In this document: positions 46,397 through 58,814 of the stretch, piece after piece
How positions within the stretch are numbered: position 1 is the stretch's first letter
How the letters are laid out: every line of letters starts with the position of its first letter
Assembly: GCA_023053685.1 (NCBI GenBank)
Contig: JALIGW010000003.1
Location: 138,133,126 to 138,197,125, forward strand
Length of the DNA stretch: 64,000 nt
From: Diadophis punctatus similis
Taxonomy: Eukaryota; Chordata; Lepidosauria; Squamata; Dipsadidae
Direction: 5' to 3'
Notes under the pieces: generated by a model
Database searches by the model: none
What the model was told of the DNA's origin: nothing
What the model saw: the letters and a program-made list of their open reading frames with translations, nothing else
Position numbers and translations under genes: made by a program

Positions 46397-46529
46397 CATT
46401 TACCCCTTTGAGAGTCCCATTAATGCCATCATGCTGCCTCTTCTGTGCATTCTTGAATTCCTTTAGGGATAAATAAAGGACTTTTCGTACCACCCTCTCC
46501 TCTGACCACGGAATTCCATCACTATCGTC
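46397..46529 (-). CDS. JARID2: JARID2 coding exon 2 (partial gene)
   Basis: This is an internal exon of the PRC2 accessory subunit JARID2, a nuclear chromatin protein that helps recruit and stimulate PRC2. On the minus strand a pyrimidine-rich tract ending cccaatag precedes the exon, and the donor reads AAATG|GTAAGT, a strong 5' splice site. The 133 bp give 44 codons plus one base, starting [16 protein letters not shown] and continuing [17 protein letters not shown]. From memory this matches human JARID2 near residues 16-60, with small changes towards the end ([12 protein letters not shown]). The [15 protein letters not shown] segment fits a ubiquitin-interaction motif, reported for JARID2 as binding ubiquitinated H2A. 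The one-base 3' phase joins exactly to the exon at 3150-3291. Hairpin MITEs lie close on both sides. Identity rests on recalled protein sequence. Confidence 0.95.
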
Positions 46530-46620
46530 CTATTGGGACAAAAGAAGTGAGAGAAGAAATTCACTTGAAGGATCTAAAAAAAATGAACATTCACTTGCTT
46601 GAGAAATTGAGGCTTTAGAA

Positions 46621-46756
46621 CAGTGTTTCTCAACCTTGGCAACTTGAAGATGTCTGGACTTCAACTCCCAGAATTCCCCAGCCAGCGAATGCTGGCTGGG
46701 GAATTCTGGGAGTTGAAGTCCAGACATCTTCAAGTTGCCAAGGTTGGGAAACACTG
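46621..46756. mobile_element. Hairpin hAT MITE beside JARID2 exon 2 (intron 1 side)
   Basis: The ends are cagtgtttctcaaccttggc and gccaaggttgggaaacactg, with a perfect 8-bp duplication ctttagaa (46613-46620, 46757-46764). The arms of about 64 bp are almost perfectly complementary, with a loop of only a few bases. It starts 91 bp upstream of exon 2 in gene order, just beyond the branch-point zone. Confidence 0.93.
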
Positions 46757-46767
46757 CTTTAGAATCA

Positions 46768-46808
46768 TCACCACCACCACCACCACCACCACCACCACCA
46801 CCACCATC

Positions 46809-46870
<62 letters not shown>
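46768..46870. repeat. (CAC)n(CAT)n trinucleotide repeat
   Basis: About 20 ACC-type units with one interruption, then about 16 ATC units. It begins 4 bp after the target duplication of the hairpin MITE at 46621-46756. Confidence 0.97.
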
Positions 46871-47172
46871 GTATTTAATTTTTGAAAGAAACATTGAGTC
46901 TTTGGGTTGCTTTATTGGGTTCAAAAACTGATTTTTTTTTATATTCTATATTTTAATCTGCTCATTCTCATTTATTCCCTATTTCTTTCACTTCAATTTT
47001 TCTTTACCCCATTTTTCCCCTTCTCCTATTCATACCAACCATCATGCTCCTTATACAGGAAACAAACTCTTCTTTTTTCAGTGATACCATTATCTACTTA
47101 AACTCTTGAAACATAAGCACATACATTATACCCGTCTTTTATGAGCAAATGTTATTTATAGAGCCTATATAC

Positions 47173-47607
47173 CAGTGATGGCGAACCTTTTTTTCCTCGG
47201 GTGCTGAAAGTACGTGCACACGTGCTATCGCGCATGTGCGAGTGCCCACACCCATAATTCAGTCCCTGGGGAGGGCAAAAATGGCCTCCCCCACCACCCT
47301 GGAGGCGCTCTGGAGGCCAGAAATGGCCCATTTCCCAACTTCTGGTGGGCCTAGTAGGCCCGTTTTTCATCCTCCCCAGGCTCCAGAGGCTTCCCTGGAG
47401 CTTGGGGAGGGTGAAAATGCCTTCCCCCGCCCACCGGAGGCCCTCCAGAAGCCGAAAACACCCTCCCAGAGCCTCTGTGCAAGCCGAAAATCAGATGGCT
47501 GGAGTGCACATGCACGCTGGAGCTGAGCTAGGGCAACAGCTCGCGTGCCGGCAGATATGGCTCCACGTGCCACCTGTGGCACGCGTGCCATAGGTTCGCC
47601 ATCACTG
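47173..47607. mobile_element. hAT MITE, GTGATGGCGAACC family, copy 6 (long)
   Basis: The ends are cagtgatggcgaaccttttt and ccataggttcgccatcactg, with a perfect 8-bp duplication ctatatac (47165-47172, 47608-47615). At 435 bp this is the longest copy in the window. It has an imperfect inner repeat (tccccaggctccagaggcttcc with related inverted words). Confidence 0.9.
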
Positions 47608-47615
47608 CTATATAC

Positions 47616-49323
47616 ATTTAAATCTGATACTATAGTATCAATATCTCTAATCTGATTGGCAGCTGCTCTAGACTTATAGACGAATAACTATGTGTATTTT
47701 ACAGCATAAAAAAATAGTGCATATTTTCTATCCGTATAGATCAAGTATCACGTATGAAGTACCTTTAACTCACACAGCATTTCCCCCAGCATTTTTTATT
47801 TCATCGGTGTCTGCTTGTTGACTTATCAGAATGAGTTCTTTGCCCTAGTCTTTTTCAAGGGCTGCACAACTGCCAAGTGAGAAGATTAGTTTTTTGGATG
47901 ACCTTCATTTGAGAAAGAATATCCCAACTCAGTGCCCCAGTTCAGTGAGAAATCAAAACACCAGCATCGGTGATCCATTACAGAAGGCAAGAACTTATGC
48001 ATTCTGCATGAGAAAAACAGTCAATCAGTTTAGAGTATAACATCTTTTAAATAAATTATTCAGGTTAGTGGCATTTCTGCTATTTAAAGCTCTGAACAAG
48101 TTACCGAAGACAAAGAACAAATGTTTATCCTAGTTCTATGACAGATAATTTGATTGTGGGGAAACCAAAACAGGGAGCAAGATAGCAAAGCAAGTTAGCA
48201 ATTTGGCAGAAGATTACACTGCACGCTAGAGAAACACTGCTGTGCTGCAGTGACAGAATATTATGCCTAAATTGCTTTGAACATAAAACATATGCGGATC
48301 CGAGCCAAAATTATAGCCTTTGCAAAGAAAACTTTCCAAGGAAAACATGTCCCATCAAAACTTTCTGTTACACTATTCAGAATCAATCACTTCATTAAAA
48401 AAAAAAGGCAACAGGAAAAGCATTGCTGATGCAAATGGTGTCTATAAACCCAAGCCTTCACAAACTAAGAACAACAAATAACTCCAATTAACAAATACAG
48501 TATTGCATAATAGGGCTTATAAACATTCATCATTACATGAGAATTATTCCAGCTATTCTGTGGCATGGAAGAAGCCACAGACCACATCGGAATTAACTAC
48601 TTAGCTTTACCCCAAATCATCAGTTTCTGAGAAACCAGATTTAACATTGGTCAGGTGAAGAGCTGGGGATTGAGAAGGGATACAACTGTTACCTCATGTC
48701 GCTAAATGTTAAGCTAAGATTTTGAGAATGTAATAACTATCACAATCACGACTTTTGAAAGATGTAAAATAGAGAAAGAATGTTCCCTATAGAGCAGTTT
48801 TAGCAACAACTGTAAACTCTACAAATATGGAATGGCCTTAATTACCGGTATTCTTAATTCCATGAGAAATGCTTAGCAGTGTCCATCTGTAATACTCTAT
48901 TATAAATGTGGAGTCCTCAGTGCCCCCCAAACTTGGTTGTTTGCTTGCAGACAGTTCATCATTTTTATGATGAGGAAGGTGCTGTCTACATACCGGATCC
49001 ATACTTTTGGCTTTACAGTATCTGTGGGAGTGCTAGAATCTCTAGAAGCTGCATTACAGACTCTGCTATGAGTCCCGAGAGTGGGGATACCATGGATGTT
49101 CCTCTGATTTGCTTATTATTTTATAATGCTGCCTACCTCACGAAATGACTCTAGAAGGGAACAATTTTTTTTAAATAAAAGCAAATAAAATAAAATAAAA
49201 ATCCATAGTAGCTGAGAATAAAGCACCCATCATAATGACTAAATTAACCACTTTCAATTTCCAAACATTAGGGGTGCTCAAAAGTTGTGACACGCCTTGG
49301 GGCATATATAAAGTCATTTTGGT
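47616..49323. other. Intron 1 sequence, mostly unassigned
   Basis: About 1.7 kb. A phrase at about 48920-48970 (acttggttgtttgcttgcagac) recalls a dispersed squamate repeat. Otherwise nothing is recognised. Confidence 0.4.
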
Positions 49324-49325
49324 TA

Positions 49326-50311
49326 CCGTATTTTTCGGAGTATAAGATGCACCGAAGTATAAGATGCACCTTCGTTTTGGGGGAGGAAAACAAGGAAAAC
49401 AGGCCTCTGCCTCCCAGCAATTTAGCAAACAGCAAACAGTACAGATGATATACACTGTTTGCTGTGTATTTCTGGGTATGTGTGCTTGACCCATAGAAAT
49501 AGCAAAGAATTGGAGAAATGTACATTATGGCAGTATATTAATCCCAGAAAGTTTTCTTAAATGTAATCACACTAACTCCTCCCAATTATTTAAATAGATC
49601 TACTCCAAACATGATTAAGTCAGGGTTTAATTCAGCTGCCTTATTTTAATACTAATACTTAATACTAAAACAGGACATTTCAGATTATACTTTTACAGAT
49701 CGTTAAAATTGATGTGGCTTTCTGGAAGGCTTTCTGCTATTTAAAAGAAGATACAATAGCACTGGGCCTCTTCAGAGTAAGAATTTATTTTAAAAAGCTT
49801 CTTCATTTTGTTAAGTTGTCTAGAACAATAATAAAGCAGTCTTTAAAAAATAAGTCTTATAATTTGAACACTCTACAAACATTTAACAAAATAACATATT
49901 AACAGAATCTGCCTCTACCTAGGATAGAACTCACAACCTCCTGACTGTGAGGCAAGAGCTCCACCTCTAGGCTATAGTAGCTGTAGCTAACTTTCTTGCA
50001 ATTTCAGCAGTGTAACATTGCCAGCAGTTTATCTCCCAGCATTTTGTCTCATTACAGCCACCGTAGTTAGTTTCATTTTACCACGTGGCTTGCAAGCCTA
50101 TCAGCTGTAGGTCGGGAGGCAGATCATCTCTTCTTATCCTAATCAGGCTTCTGTTTCTGTTCTGTTTGCTGAAAAGAGGTAAATTGTTGGCAGGCAGAGG
50201 CCAAAGGGTGGGGGTGGCTTGGTGGGGCTAAATTCGGTGTATAAGATGCACCCAAATTTTCACCCTCTTTTTGAGGGTAAAAAGGTGCATCTTATACTCC
50301 GAAAAATACGG
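49326..50311. mobile_element. CCGTATTTTTCGG MITE, 986 bp, with nested SINE
   Basis: The inverted ends ccgtatttttcggagtataa and cttatactccgaaaaatacgg are flanked by TA (49324-49325, 50312-50313). The left half matches the L1-nested copy at 15071-15683. The right half holds a tRNA-like SINE segment at 49905-49985 and then the second terminus (ggtgtataagatgcaccc). Confidence 0.85.
49905..49985 (-). mobile_element. tRNA-derived SINE head (family C)
   Basis: On the minus strand tagcctagaggtggagctc carries an A-box-like TAGCCTAGAGG and, 30 bp on, aggttgtgagttctatcc carries a B-box. This is the promoter layout of a tRNA-derived SINE. The tail is not resolved. It lies within the MITE at 49326-50311. 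Confidence 0.6.
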
Positions 50312-50394
50312 TACTTTAATATAATGTAGATGTGCTTGGTAAAATAACCGCATAGATGTCATAACGTTTTAATGTTTTGTTTGTTTCATCCTAG

Positions 50395-50640
50395 TCAGGG
50401 CCTGAGCCCTGGACTTATGAAAAGCCAACAAGGTGGTGGGAACCATCCTGTTCTCCGGACGGAGAAATGTCCGAAAGATGGGTGCTACAACAGAAAAAAC
50501 ACCTCTTCTAGGCTTTGTTAACTATGTTGGGAGGGACCCAAAGCATTTCCATCTTGCCTGATAGGATGGGCAGAAACAACTGGGGAGATATATTCCCTTG
50601 AGTAAACCCGGTCCCAAGTCATCAAAGTGACAACTAGCAT
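50395..50640 (-). mobile_element. L2/CR1-group LINE 3' fragment
   Basis: The phrase aacaaggtggtgggaaccatcc and the region around ccggacggagaaatg align by eye with 27140-27230 of the better-preserved copy, in the same orientation. Diverged. Confidence 0.5.
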
Positions 50641-51976
50641 TTAGAATATTTGCATATTTCTCCATCAAACCAAAAGTAGGCATCGAGCAGAGGTTCATGA
50701 GGTCCGTGATGGTACCTGATTGGGTAATGAAATAACTGCTAGTAAATAACTATGGCTCAGGGAGCACCAAGGATTCCACAGTTCAACCCTGAGCTACATA
50801 TATTTTATTCTGGTGGATCTGTTATAAGAAATAGTACCATATATAAATGTTCATGTCAAACTAAGAATTGATTCACAAGTATAGTATGTGATTCTCTACC
50901 ATGGGCAAAGGATTAAAAAGTAGAACATTAGTTAATATGTTCCATAAACGCACTTTTTCTTCTCTCTCCTTATACTTGCCACATACACAAAAATTATAAT
51001 TGTGGGTTATTTTTTATAAATCTGCAAATAAAAATAAAATGTAAATGTAAAATGTTTTACTACTCTAGGGAAAATCACAACATTATCAGAACTTCAGGAT
51101 TGCATAATGGATAGATGAGATTTCTTATAAAGTGGATTGGGAGAAAATATGCTGCTTACATTGCTCCTTTGTTCCTAATTCATATAGTATGTGAACAGAT
51201 AACATTAATAAAAAATGGCTAAGGTTTCCATATCTAAGTAAGCTAAAATTGAAAGCCAGTAGAACATCTAAGTTTATTATCAGTCTATCCATTTGTACTT
51301 GAAGCATTCAAAGTAAACAGAAAAACCAGAAAACATGGCTGTGCAACCAGTCCTAATACATTTTATCACTGTATAATTTGTCTTTATTAAAATGGAACTA
51401 CTGTATATTAAAATTGTACAGATAAAAAACTTGTGCTCAGATGCTAGCAATATAAGCAAGCCACAGGGTGGGAGGGACTTAGTATAAGAACTATTATAGA
51501 ACTAACACTTTTAACATTTAAAATCATAATTCTTAATCAATTAAACATGCAATTTCTTTTTAATACGTGGGAGAGGGTGAGAAAGAACACATTTGTCCAA
51601 GATGTGATGAATGTAGAATTCTTCTAGAAAATAAAGATTATAGAGTGTAAAAAACTAATTAAGATGTGAAAAAGGACTGAACTACTGGTACTGCTTTACT
51701 GCCAGAATTTAAAAATTCTTTTAGATAATTTAACAATTATTACACTTCAGAAGATTCAGTAATCTAAGACACACTTTTAAAAATAATGTTAACTGAAACA
51801 AAAATATTTGCTGTTCTCTTTGATCCTAATAATAAATCACACCAGAGTTCTTCCAAACAATGCCACAATGTTTAGTGATCAACCACAAACATTCAATATC
51901 CATACATGCACAATTCTAGTAATATATATAAGAGGTTGAGATTAATTCATTCCTGTGTGTTCATAAACTATTCTAA
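50641..51976. other. AT-rich intron, nothing recognised
   Basis: No repeat or coding signal recognised. Confidence 0.4.
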
Positions 51977-51984
51977 CAATGAGC

Positions 51985-52320
51985 CAAGGATGGGTTCTTC
52001 CCCGTTCAGACCGGATCGCCCGAACCGGTAGCGACACGCTGGTGACGTCACTGCCGATGCCGGTCCGTGCGCGCCGCCTTCTTTTTTTTAATTTTGTGTG
52101 AATTTTCCCCCTTCCGCGGCTTGAAAAAGGGCCCTCCTGCCCACCTGTGGGTGAATTCTGACCTTTATTTCTTCGCCCGAAGCACAGCTGATCAGCTCCT
52201 CAGCTGTGTTTCGGGCTCATTCCTGCTTCTGAGCATGCGCGGAAGCCAAATCGCAAGAGGGGATGCGCGCGAAACGTCGCGATGCGAACCGGTGGCGAAG
52301 GTAAGTGGAACCCACCCCTG
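51985..52320. mobile_element. CAGGGGTGGGTTC hAT family, copy 2
   Basis: The ends are caaggatgggttcttccccg and aagtggaacccacccctg, with a perfect 8-bp duplication caatgagc (51977-51984, 52321-52328). It closely resembles 41846-42159, including the word gcacagctgatcagctcctc. Confidence 0.9.
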
Positions 52321-52448
52321 CAATGAGCCTTGAAAAGTTGAATTTACAACTGGTATTTCATAGATATATCTTTTTCCTAGTATTAACCAAGCTGGACTAT
52401 ATTCAGATTTTTATCTCAGACAAATTATGCTGCTGACACTTCCTAAAA

Positions 52449-52545
52449 TAGAGGAGGAGGAGGAGGAGGAGGAAGAGAAGAGAGAAGGAGGAGGGGGAGG
52501 GGAAAAGGAGAAGGAGAGGGAGAGGAAGGGAAAGAAGAAGAACAG
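52449..52545. repeat. Purine-rich (GGA)n-like tract
   Basis: About 97 bases are almost purely A and G, starting with GAG GAG units and then degenerate. Mirror-like purine tracts can form triplexes. Confidence 0.9.
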
Positions 52546-53545
52546 CAACAACAACTAGTACTTCTCTGGTATAACAAAGAAGCTTTAGAGAAAAAGTCAT
52601 GCTATTTGTTTAATCATATGCAGAAAAACATATGTGTTTAATTTAACAGAAGGAGAAGATTATAAGGTAGGGGAATAGTTTTGAACATGTTTGTTATTAC
52701 TTGGAGTGTCTAGCAAATTTCCAGATATAATCCTGGATACTTCTGAGTAAAGCACCTCCCAAACTGTTTCTCAATGTCAGATTCTTGAGTCTCAATGCCA
52801 CCATCATACAAAATTCAAGAGAAAATTGATATTCCTATCACTTCTTTGAAAAATAATTGTTCAAGGAACAATAAACCCAACAAACAGGCATTTGAAAAAT
52901 CTTCCTGTATATCAGTCTGGGAACACCACAGGAAATTTTATTTCCAGCCTTCCAGGTTATAAACAATGGATGCAACATACAAGAAAATTCAATATAAAAC
53001 TTATGTTTTGGATTTAAAGCAAAAAAAAAAGGCAGCACATTCTTCATTTCACCACCAAGGCAACATTAACAATTTGAAGCTTTTGTTATTTTCAGTAAAA
53101 AATAATTAGAAAATATAGGGATAAATTTTCTTTAGAAGATACATCTTTTGTACATTAGGAGACAACAACAGTTGTTAGAATGATTTTAAATGTGAACAAT
53201 CACTCTCCAAAGGACTAAAGCTGGACATAAAATCAAATTAGCTCTCAGATACACTAAAGAACAGACTGGCTCCCACTGCCCTTGCATTTCATGAAACATT
53301 TCTGGTTGAAAAACCAGACTTAAAACGTATTTCATTTGTTAGTTTATCATTAATTTACTCTTTTTACAAGAGATCTAGCTGTTTAATAATGTTGTAAGCC
53401 AGCAAGAGTCACCTCGTAGCAAGGACAGCAAACAAATTTAAGAAATAAATAAAATAAAAATACTTTTCTGACTGATTTTGCAGCATTTTCTTAAGTTCCA
53501 GGCACTAAAGAAGACTGAGTGCATCTTATCTGCTTATCACTACAA
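52546..53545. other. AT-rich intron, nothing recognised
   Basis: No repeat or exon recognised in this kilobase. Confidence 0.4.
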
Positions 53546-53878
53546 CAGAGATGTCAAACTCGATTGCATTGAGGGCCACATGAGGGTTGTTTTGACTTCA
53601 GGAGGCCAGGGTGGGCTTGGCCAGCTCGATGTCACTTGTGTCGGGGGGGCACCTGTGGAGGCCTGAGCACTCTGCCAGCGAAAATGGGCTCCCGAGCTCG
53701 GTTTATGGCTGCGACGGCCTCCTACAGCTCTCTGCCAGCGAAAACGGAGCTCAGGAGGACTGTGTGCGGCCCTCCCGAGCTCCGTTTTCGCTGGCAGAGA
53801 CACTGCAAGCTGGTCCTTCGCTGTTTCCAGGGCGGCCCCACGGGCCAGATCTAAGCACCCCACATTTGACATCCCTTC
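53546..53878. mobile_element. hAT-like element (CAGAGATGTCAAACTC)
   Basis: It starts cagagatgtcaaactcgattg and ends cccacatttgacatccctt. In the middle, ctctgccagcgaaaacgg and its inverse (about 53729-53750 and 53777-53798) form a hairpin, and an extra gccagcgaaaatggg copy lies before it. The flanks share ctaca, suggestive of a diverged duplication. Confidence 0.7.
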
Positions 53879-54824
53879 TCTACAGCCATCCAGGGTATAA
53901 TCACCCTTTTATCATGCAGGCGCCATACAATCTTTAATAGATTCATAAAATGTATCCCTTGTTGATAATTGTTTATATAATCCTTCATCAACACCCACAG
54001 ATTAGATCAGTGTGGCCAAAACCTTTAAATCTATAATCTTAAATCTATATAAAGGCTTGCAGTGTTCTTACCTACAAGTGCAATTGGTAGTTGCTGGAGT
54101 TAACACTAAACTGGAGGAGGGGATATGATAACTGCAGTTTATTAGTTTCGCTGTTTCCTTCCTATGCTAATGAAGCAACACCTCTTTTTATCTGACAATT
54201 TAAGGACAAAATAGGAAATGATGCTGATTTATTTGGCCCAAACGATTGATGTATTGAATTTATATCTCCTTCATGGTGCCACAGTAGTGGTTACCCAGTT
54301 GAGAATACCTATTGGGCCAGATCTAGGTTCTCCACAATTGTGTTTATGGTTAAATTAAAACTCTTAAGATCTGTTGAAGTTTCATTCAACTGACACCCTC
54401 TAGAGATATTGGGATTTTGTCTTTCAAAATATCCAGTCATGAAAGATTTCTTGTGACAGCACACTGAGAAAAGAAAACAAATTAACTTCCTTGTGGAAGC
54501 AGACAAAGTTTGTATCTTTTATAATTTCTTTTAGCTTTGATGAAGCTACCTTGAGATCCATCCATCAAATAAATTATTTCAGTTAAAGACATCTGGAAAG
54601 AAGCTCAAATTAAATTCTACAAGATGGAGTTGCTCTTTGTCTTCAGCATCTCAATAACATCAGTCCCCATAGTAACTCTGGGGAGGGTTGCGATTCCCCC
54701 AGAGTAGGTGGTTTGTGATGTAGGAATCTTCCTGGAACAAGTGGTAGCCATAAAAATGGAGACCTTCATCCAGCTTCAGATGAGGAGTCTTGATAAATCT
54801 ATCTGCCTGAGATAACCCCTGAGA

Positions 54825-55085
54825 ACCTACATTCTAATCAATCCTCAGCTGGACTTCTTTAATGTGCTCTACATAGGGCTGCCTTTGAAGATGACTCAGA
54901 AGCTACAGCAGTACAAAAGGTAGCAACTATTTATTTATTTTATTTATTTATTTATAAATTGTTGCTAGAACAACCCCACCGGCACAGGGTAATATTTTTG
55001 TCAAGGTTGTTGTACTAGTTATCAATCAACTTCTAGGCCCAATTCAATATGCTGGTTGCTACATTTAAAACCCTATATGGGGCAG
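54825..55085 (+). pseudogene. L2/CR1-group LINE ORF2 fragment
   Basis: Degenerate coding sequence (catagggctgcctttgaagatg, agaagctacagcagtacaaaa) corresponds to the GLP...LQ.VQN motif of L2-group ORF2. A TTTA-rich insert (about 54930-54960) is followed by further LINE-like sequence (ttcaatatgctggttgc). The GC-rich element at 55086 cuts it. Confidence 0.5.
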
Positions 55086-56295
55086 CCCGAGGATGCATTA
55101 CACATTGTCTCCTCTGAGCGGAGGCCTGCAATGGTGGGAGTAAAGGTTGCCTCAGCCGAGGAAGACCTCTGATGTGCAGGAAGCTCCCAGGAAGAAGGGG
55201 GGCCCCTAGGAGCTGGCATGGAGCCGAATAACAACTCACTGTTGCCAGGCAAGGTCAAAGGCTGATCCCTGGTGTCATCTGGAGACCCTGCTGCCATTTA
55301 AGGAGCTCCAGAAATAACAGGTGGCTCCAATTGCTGTAAGGCAGAATGAGAGGAGTGGGCTGATTGGCCTTCCTGATGACCACTTGCCTTCCTGGCTGAA
55401 TCCCTCTGGGCCTTGGCAATCACCCTTTCAATGGCCTTGTGCCTTTGTTTGGCCTCCTTCTCAGCAGTCTTAGAAGCCCTTTTACCTGAACGAGGCTTTG
55501 GGTCAGCTTTCCTTTTAGAGAGAATCGGGTCCTAGAAGGCCCTGCAATATTGCTGCTGCCCAAAGAAGATGGTGCCAGGTTGTCTGCCACGACAGCTGCA
55601 TCGTCGGCCATGGTGTCCGCAATTTTGTTTTGGCTGGAGCACGCAGTCTCGCCCGAATGGGCCCTGCTGCTGCAAGCGCCACTAATAGAGAAGGCGCTGA
55701 TTAGCATGCCCAGATTGCGGGCAGGGGCTAAATTGCCTTCCGAAGCTATCGGGGGCTGTGGCACTTATCCTGGGCCACGTGGTGGGGGCTAGAAACTCAC
55801 CCCACAGCTGAATCAAAATGACGCCTCGTCCTTTTCTGTTTCGTGCCACTGCAATGGTGCAGTTGCAATGAGCCCCAGCTAGTGCTGCTCATGCGCGCTG
55901 GCAATCTTGCTGCCGTCCGGCAAGAAGGAGCAATCAGGCCACAGGGCTGAATAAATGAAGCCCAAGGGTCAGCGTTTCTGTTAGTTCTGTCAGGCGACAG
56001 TCTAACTGCCGCCCATGCGGCCTTCAGCAGGATCAGGCAAGAGCCCTTCATGCTGGAAAGGAGAGCAGCTCGATCAGCCAGGCTGAGAGCCGCTGCGATC
56101 CGAGATGAAATAATCTCTAAATAGGTCGAATATCAGCATTCAAGAATGGGAAAACTCTGCAACACGTCTGGTCCAGGCTATGACTGAGTCTAAAAGCTGG
56201 AGAAGCAAGCAGAGGAGGCATGTCATTCACTCTGCAGACTCAGTCCTATCAGATTACAGATGGAGTGAACCCATTTCTGGATGCTGTCTCCACCT
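55086..56295 (-). mobile_element. Unclassified retroelement leader, second copy
   Basis: A GC-rich block whose minus strand carries a leader (56295 to about 55770) followed by frames rich in Ser, Ala and Lys/Arg (55764-55420, 55297-55073). The frames encode EATFTPTIAGLR, related to SATFTPTAAELR at 22200-22773. The outer end at 56190-56280 has agactcagtcctatcag, similar in placement to agacttagtcctcattgg at 23885. No polymerase or recombinase is present. DIRS-type or a similar element is suspected, not shown. Confidence 0.45.
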
Positions 56296-57816
56296 AGATG
56301 GAAAAGATGAGTGTCTTTCTCTCTGGTAATCATTTCCCAATTCCAACTAAATTTCAATAGAAAAAATGTATGAATAAATATTAAATTATAATTTATTTAC
56401 ATGCAACCAACACATAAAGTAACATCTGTATTATTTTATAGCTATGGAAATACCTGGCTAGAAGAAATGTATTATTGTGCCACTATTTTAATTTTAATGC
56501 TTTATTGTCAAATTATCAATTTGCAAAAATAGTGAAAAACATGTATGAGACAATATTCACCCAGTTGGCAAATGTACTCTTTAAAAAACTCCTGCAGATT
56601 CTGGAGGTCTTAATCTAAAGGTTGCTTGCTATTTGCATTAGAGGACAATCTTCCACTGATAGAATCAGGGCCAACTCTTCCAAAAACAAGGAGAATTCAG
56701 TTAGATTTACACAGACATATTTAAAAAGAATAGTGCGGAAGATGCACGATACTCTTCAAGAGTCCACCCACCTGGAAGCATGCCATCAATTGTCTATTCC
56801 CTTTTTGAAAACAGAAGAGATGTAAGCCAATGCATGGGAATTCACTGAACTTCATGTTTACAGTGGGTCTGCTAAGTTTTTAATAGCAATGTGATAAGTC
56901 TGTTATATGGGGATAAGGAACCTACATGTAAACAATCTAACTTCACAAAGGCAGATTAATTACTCTAATGTTCCCTGTTTTAGTACTTCAGAAGAACTGA
57001 CGGAATATTCTTTTTATTCAAAGTCTAATAGGCATTCCATCTAGAAAGAAGTAGTGAGCATAAAACAATTTGCATTAACTAGCTCACTGCCTATTAATAT
57101 TATTATTAATCTCTCAGAAAAAAAGTCTAAGAGATTCTGGAAAAACTAGATACTTTCAATGCACATTTATAAATTAAGGGAATCCTGGGTTATTGCAAAA
57201 CTTGATTTAATTAACCAGTTGGAGAAAAGGTTCCAACTGTTCATGAAATCATGGAAAAATCATATCTGCATTGCTGGAAACCTGAGATGTACACTGTTTC
57301 AGGATTCTTCAGATTGAATAAATCTGTGTTCCATTCTTAGCTAGGCTTCTTTGCCTTTCAGTCTATTCAGGCATTATTCCCCCCTCTCTTTCATTAGGGG
57401 TTTTCTGTTGTGTAATTCCTCCACCACAGTTTAAAAGCCTGGCCTTCTGTCCCAAATAGAACTGGAATGTAGCCAGGAAGACCTTATGTGCTGTGGTCTA
57501 GCTGGATTACAGCGCATTCAGATTTGGCAGTACTTTGACCAAAAGAATAGTGTTTTATGCTACTATATGGTATTTCTCTTTCATAGAAGGGTAACCAGAG
57601 CCACAAATGTGGATACATGTGTAGTACACTCTTAAAACTATCAAGGTTTTATTGCCTGCTATGTATTTTCAAAAGGTCATTTAGATGAGATGTTAAAATA
57701 CTTCATATTTTGTTTTATATTTTTCTTAATGCCCCAAGGCCTTTAAATTGGATTGGCTCTTTTTAAGTACTAAAAGAGCACCAACTTACAAAACATAGTT
57801 AAACATTTCACACATC
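56296..57816. other. AT-rich intron, nothing recognised
   Basis: No repeat or coding signal recognised. Confidence 0.4.
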
Positions 57817-57818
57817 TA

Positions 57819-58305
57819 CCGTATTTTTCTGAGTATAAGATGCACCTTTTTCCTCCCTAAAAGTGGCTGAAAATTTGGGTGCGTCTTATATTTCGAATGT
57901 AGCTTTTTTTTTCCAGCCCTAACTAGGTGCTAACAGATCTTCCCAGCTCTTACCTTGCAGGCTCTTTCATTGTTACTCTCTCAGAAGAATGTTTTTCCAG
58001 CCCTAAGTCTTTGCAGGTTTTTTTTTCATTGCTCTACTTGCTCCAAGGAAGGTTTTTTCTAGCCCTAACCAGGTGCTAACGATGTTCCCAGCTCTTACTG
58101 GCTTGCAGGCTCTTTCATTGTTACTCTCTCAGAAGAAGGTTTTTTTAAGTCCTAACCAGGGGATAAAATAATGTGCTGAAGCTGACCAGACTAAGGATGC
58201 TAGCCAGATGAATACCTGGTAGGCAGATTGTTTTCCCCTATTTTCCTTCCCCAAAACTAAGGTGTGTCTTATACTCCGGTGCGTCTTATACTCCGAAAAA
58301 TACGG
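57819..58305. mobile_element. CCGTATTTTTCGG MITE, 487 bp
   Basis: The inverted ends ccgtatttttctgagtataa and cttatactccgaaaaatacgg are flanked by TA (57817-57818, 58306-58307). It is the reverse-oriented sister of 8624-9109, with the same internal partial duplications (aagaatgtttttccagccc, gttactctctcagaag). Confidence 0.88.
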
Positions 58306-58814
58306 TAGGTTGGCTTGAATAGAAGATGGCTTGCCATGAACTGAATTACTTCATAGTTTTCTGAAGCATCTGTCTCATCAGTGTCCAGGAATGGATTGCT
58401 GAGCTAATTGGATTTTGGCCTTTTTGGCCTAATTTTATATCAGTTTTTCTCTTCTTGTAGAGTATCTTTTAAGTTCAAATACACCGAATGTTGCTTTGGG
58501 TTTAGAGCCCAAGCTAACTGCTCTTAACATTAATGAAATTATTTTGGTCTAATAGACATCTGGTCAACAGGGTATCACATGACCACTTATTATCTAGCAA
58601 ACATTTATAGCATCTAGTAGTGTATCAGTGTGAGCGTCTGACTAAATTCTTTGACTTTTGACCATGGATTTAAGCTACAGCAGATTAGTTATGAAATAGT
58701 GACCCAACTTTGGATAACTTATATCACTCAGTTTTATTTCTCAGAACAAATAAAATGGCAATGAAACATGTAACTCTCAGGGCTATTACGATGTTAAACA
58801 AGATCAACATAGCA

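Noticed and set aside
48906..49148. 80-residue plus-strand frame
   Set aside because: Opposite strand to the host gene. Its start overlaps wording of a dispersed repeat, and there is no domain or splice support.
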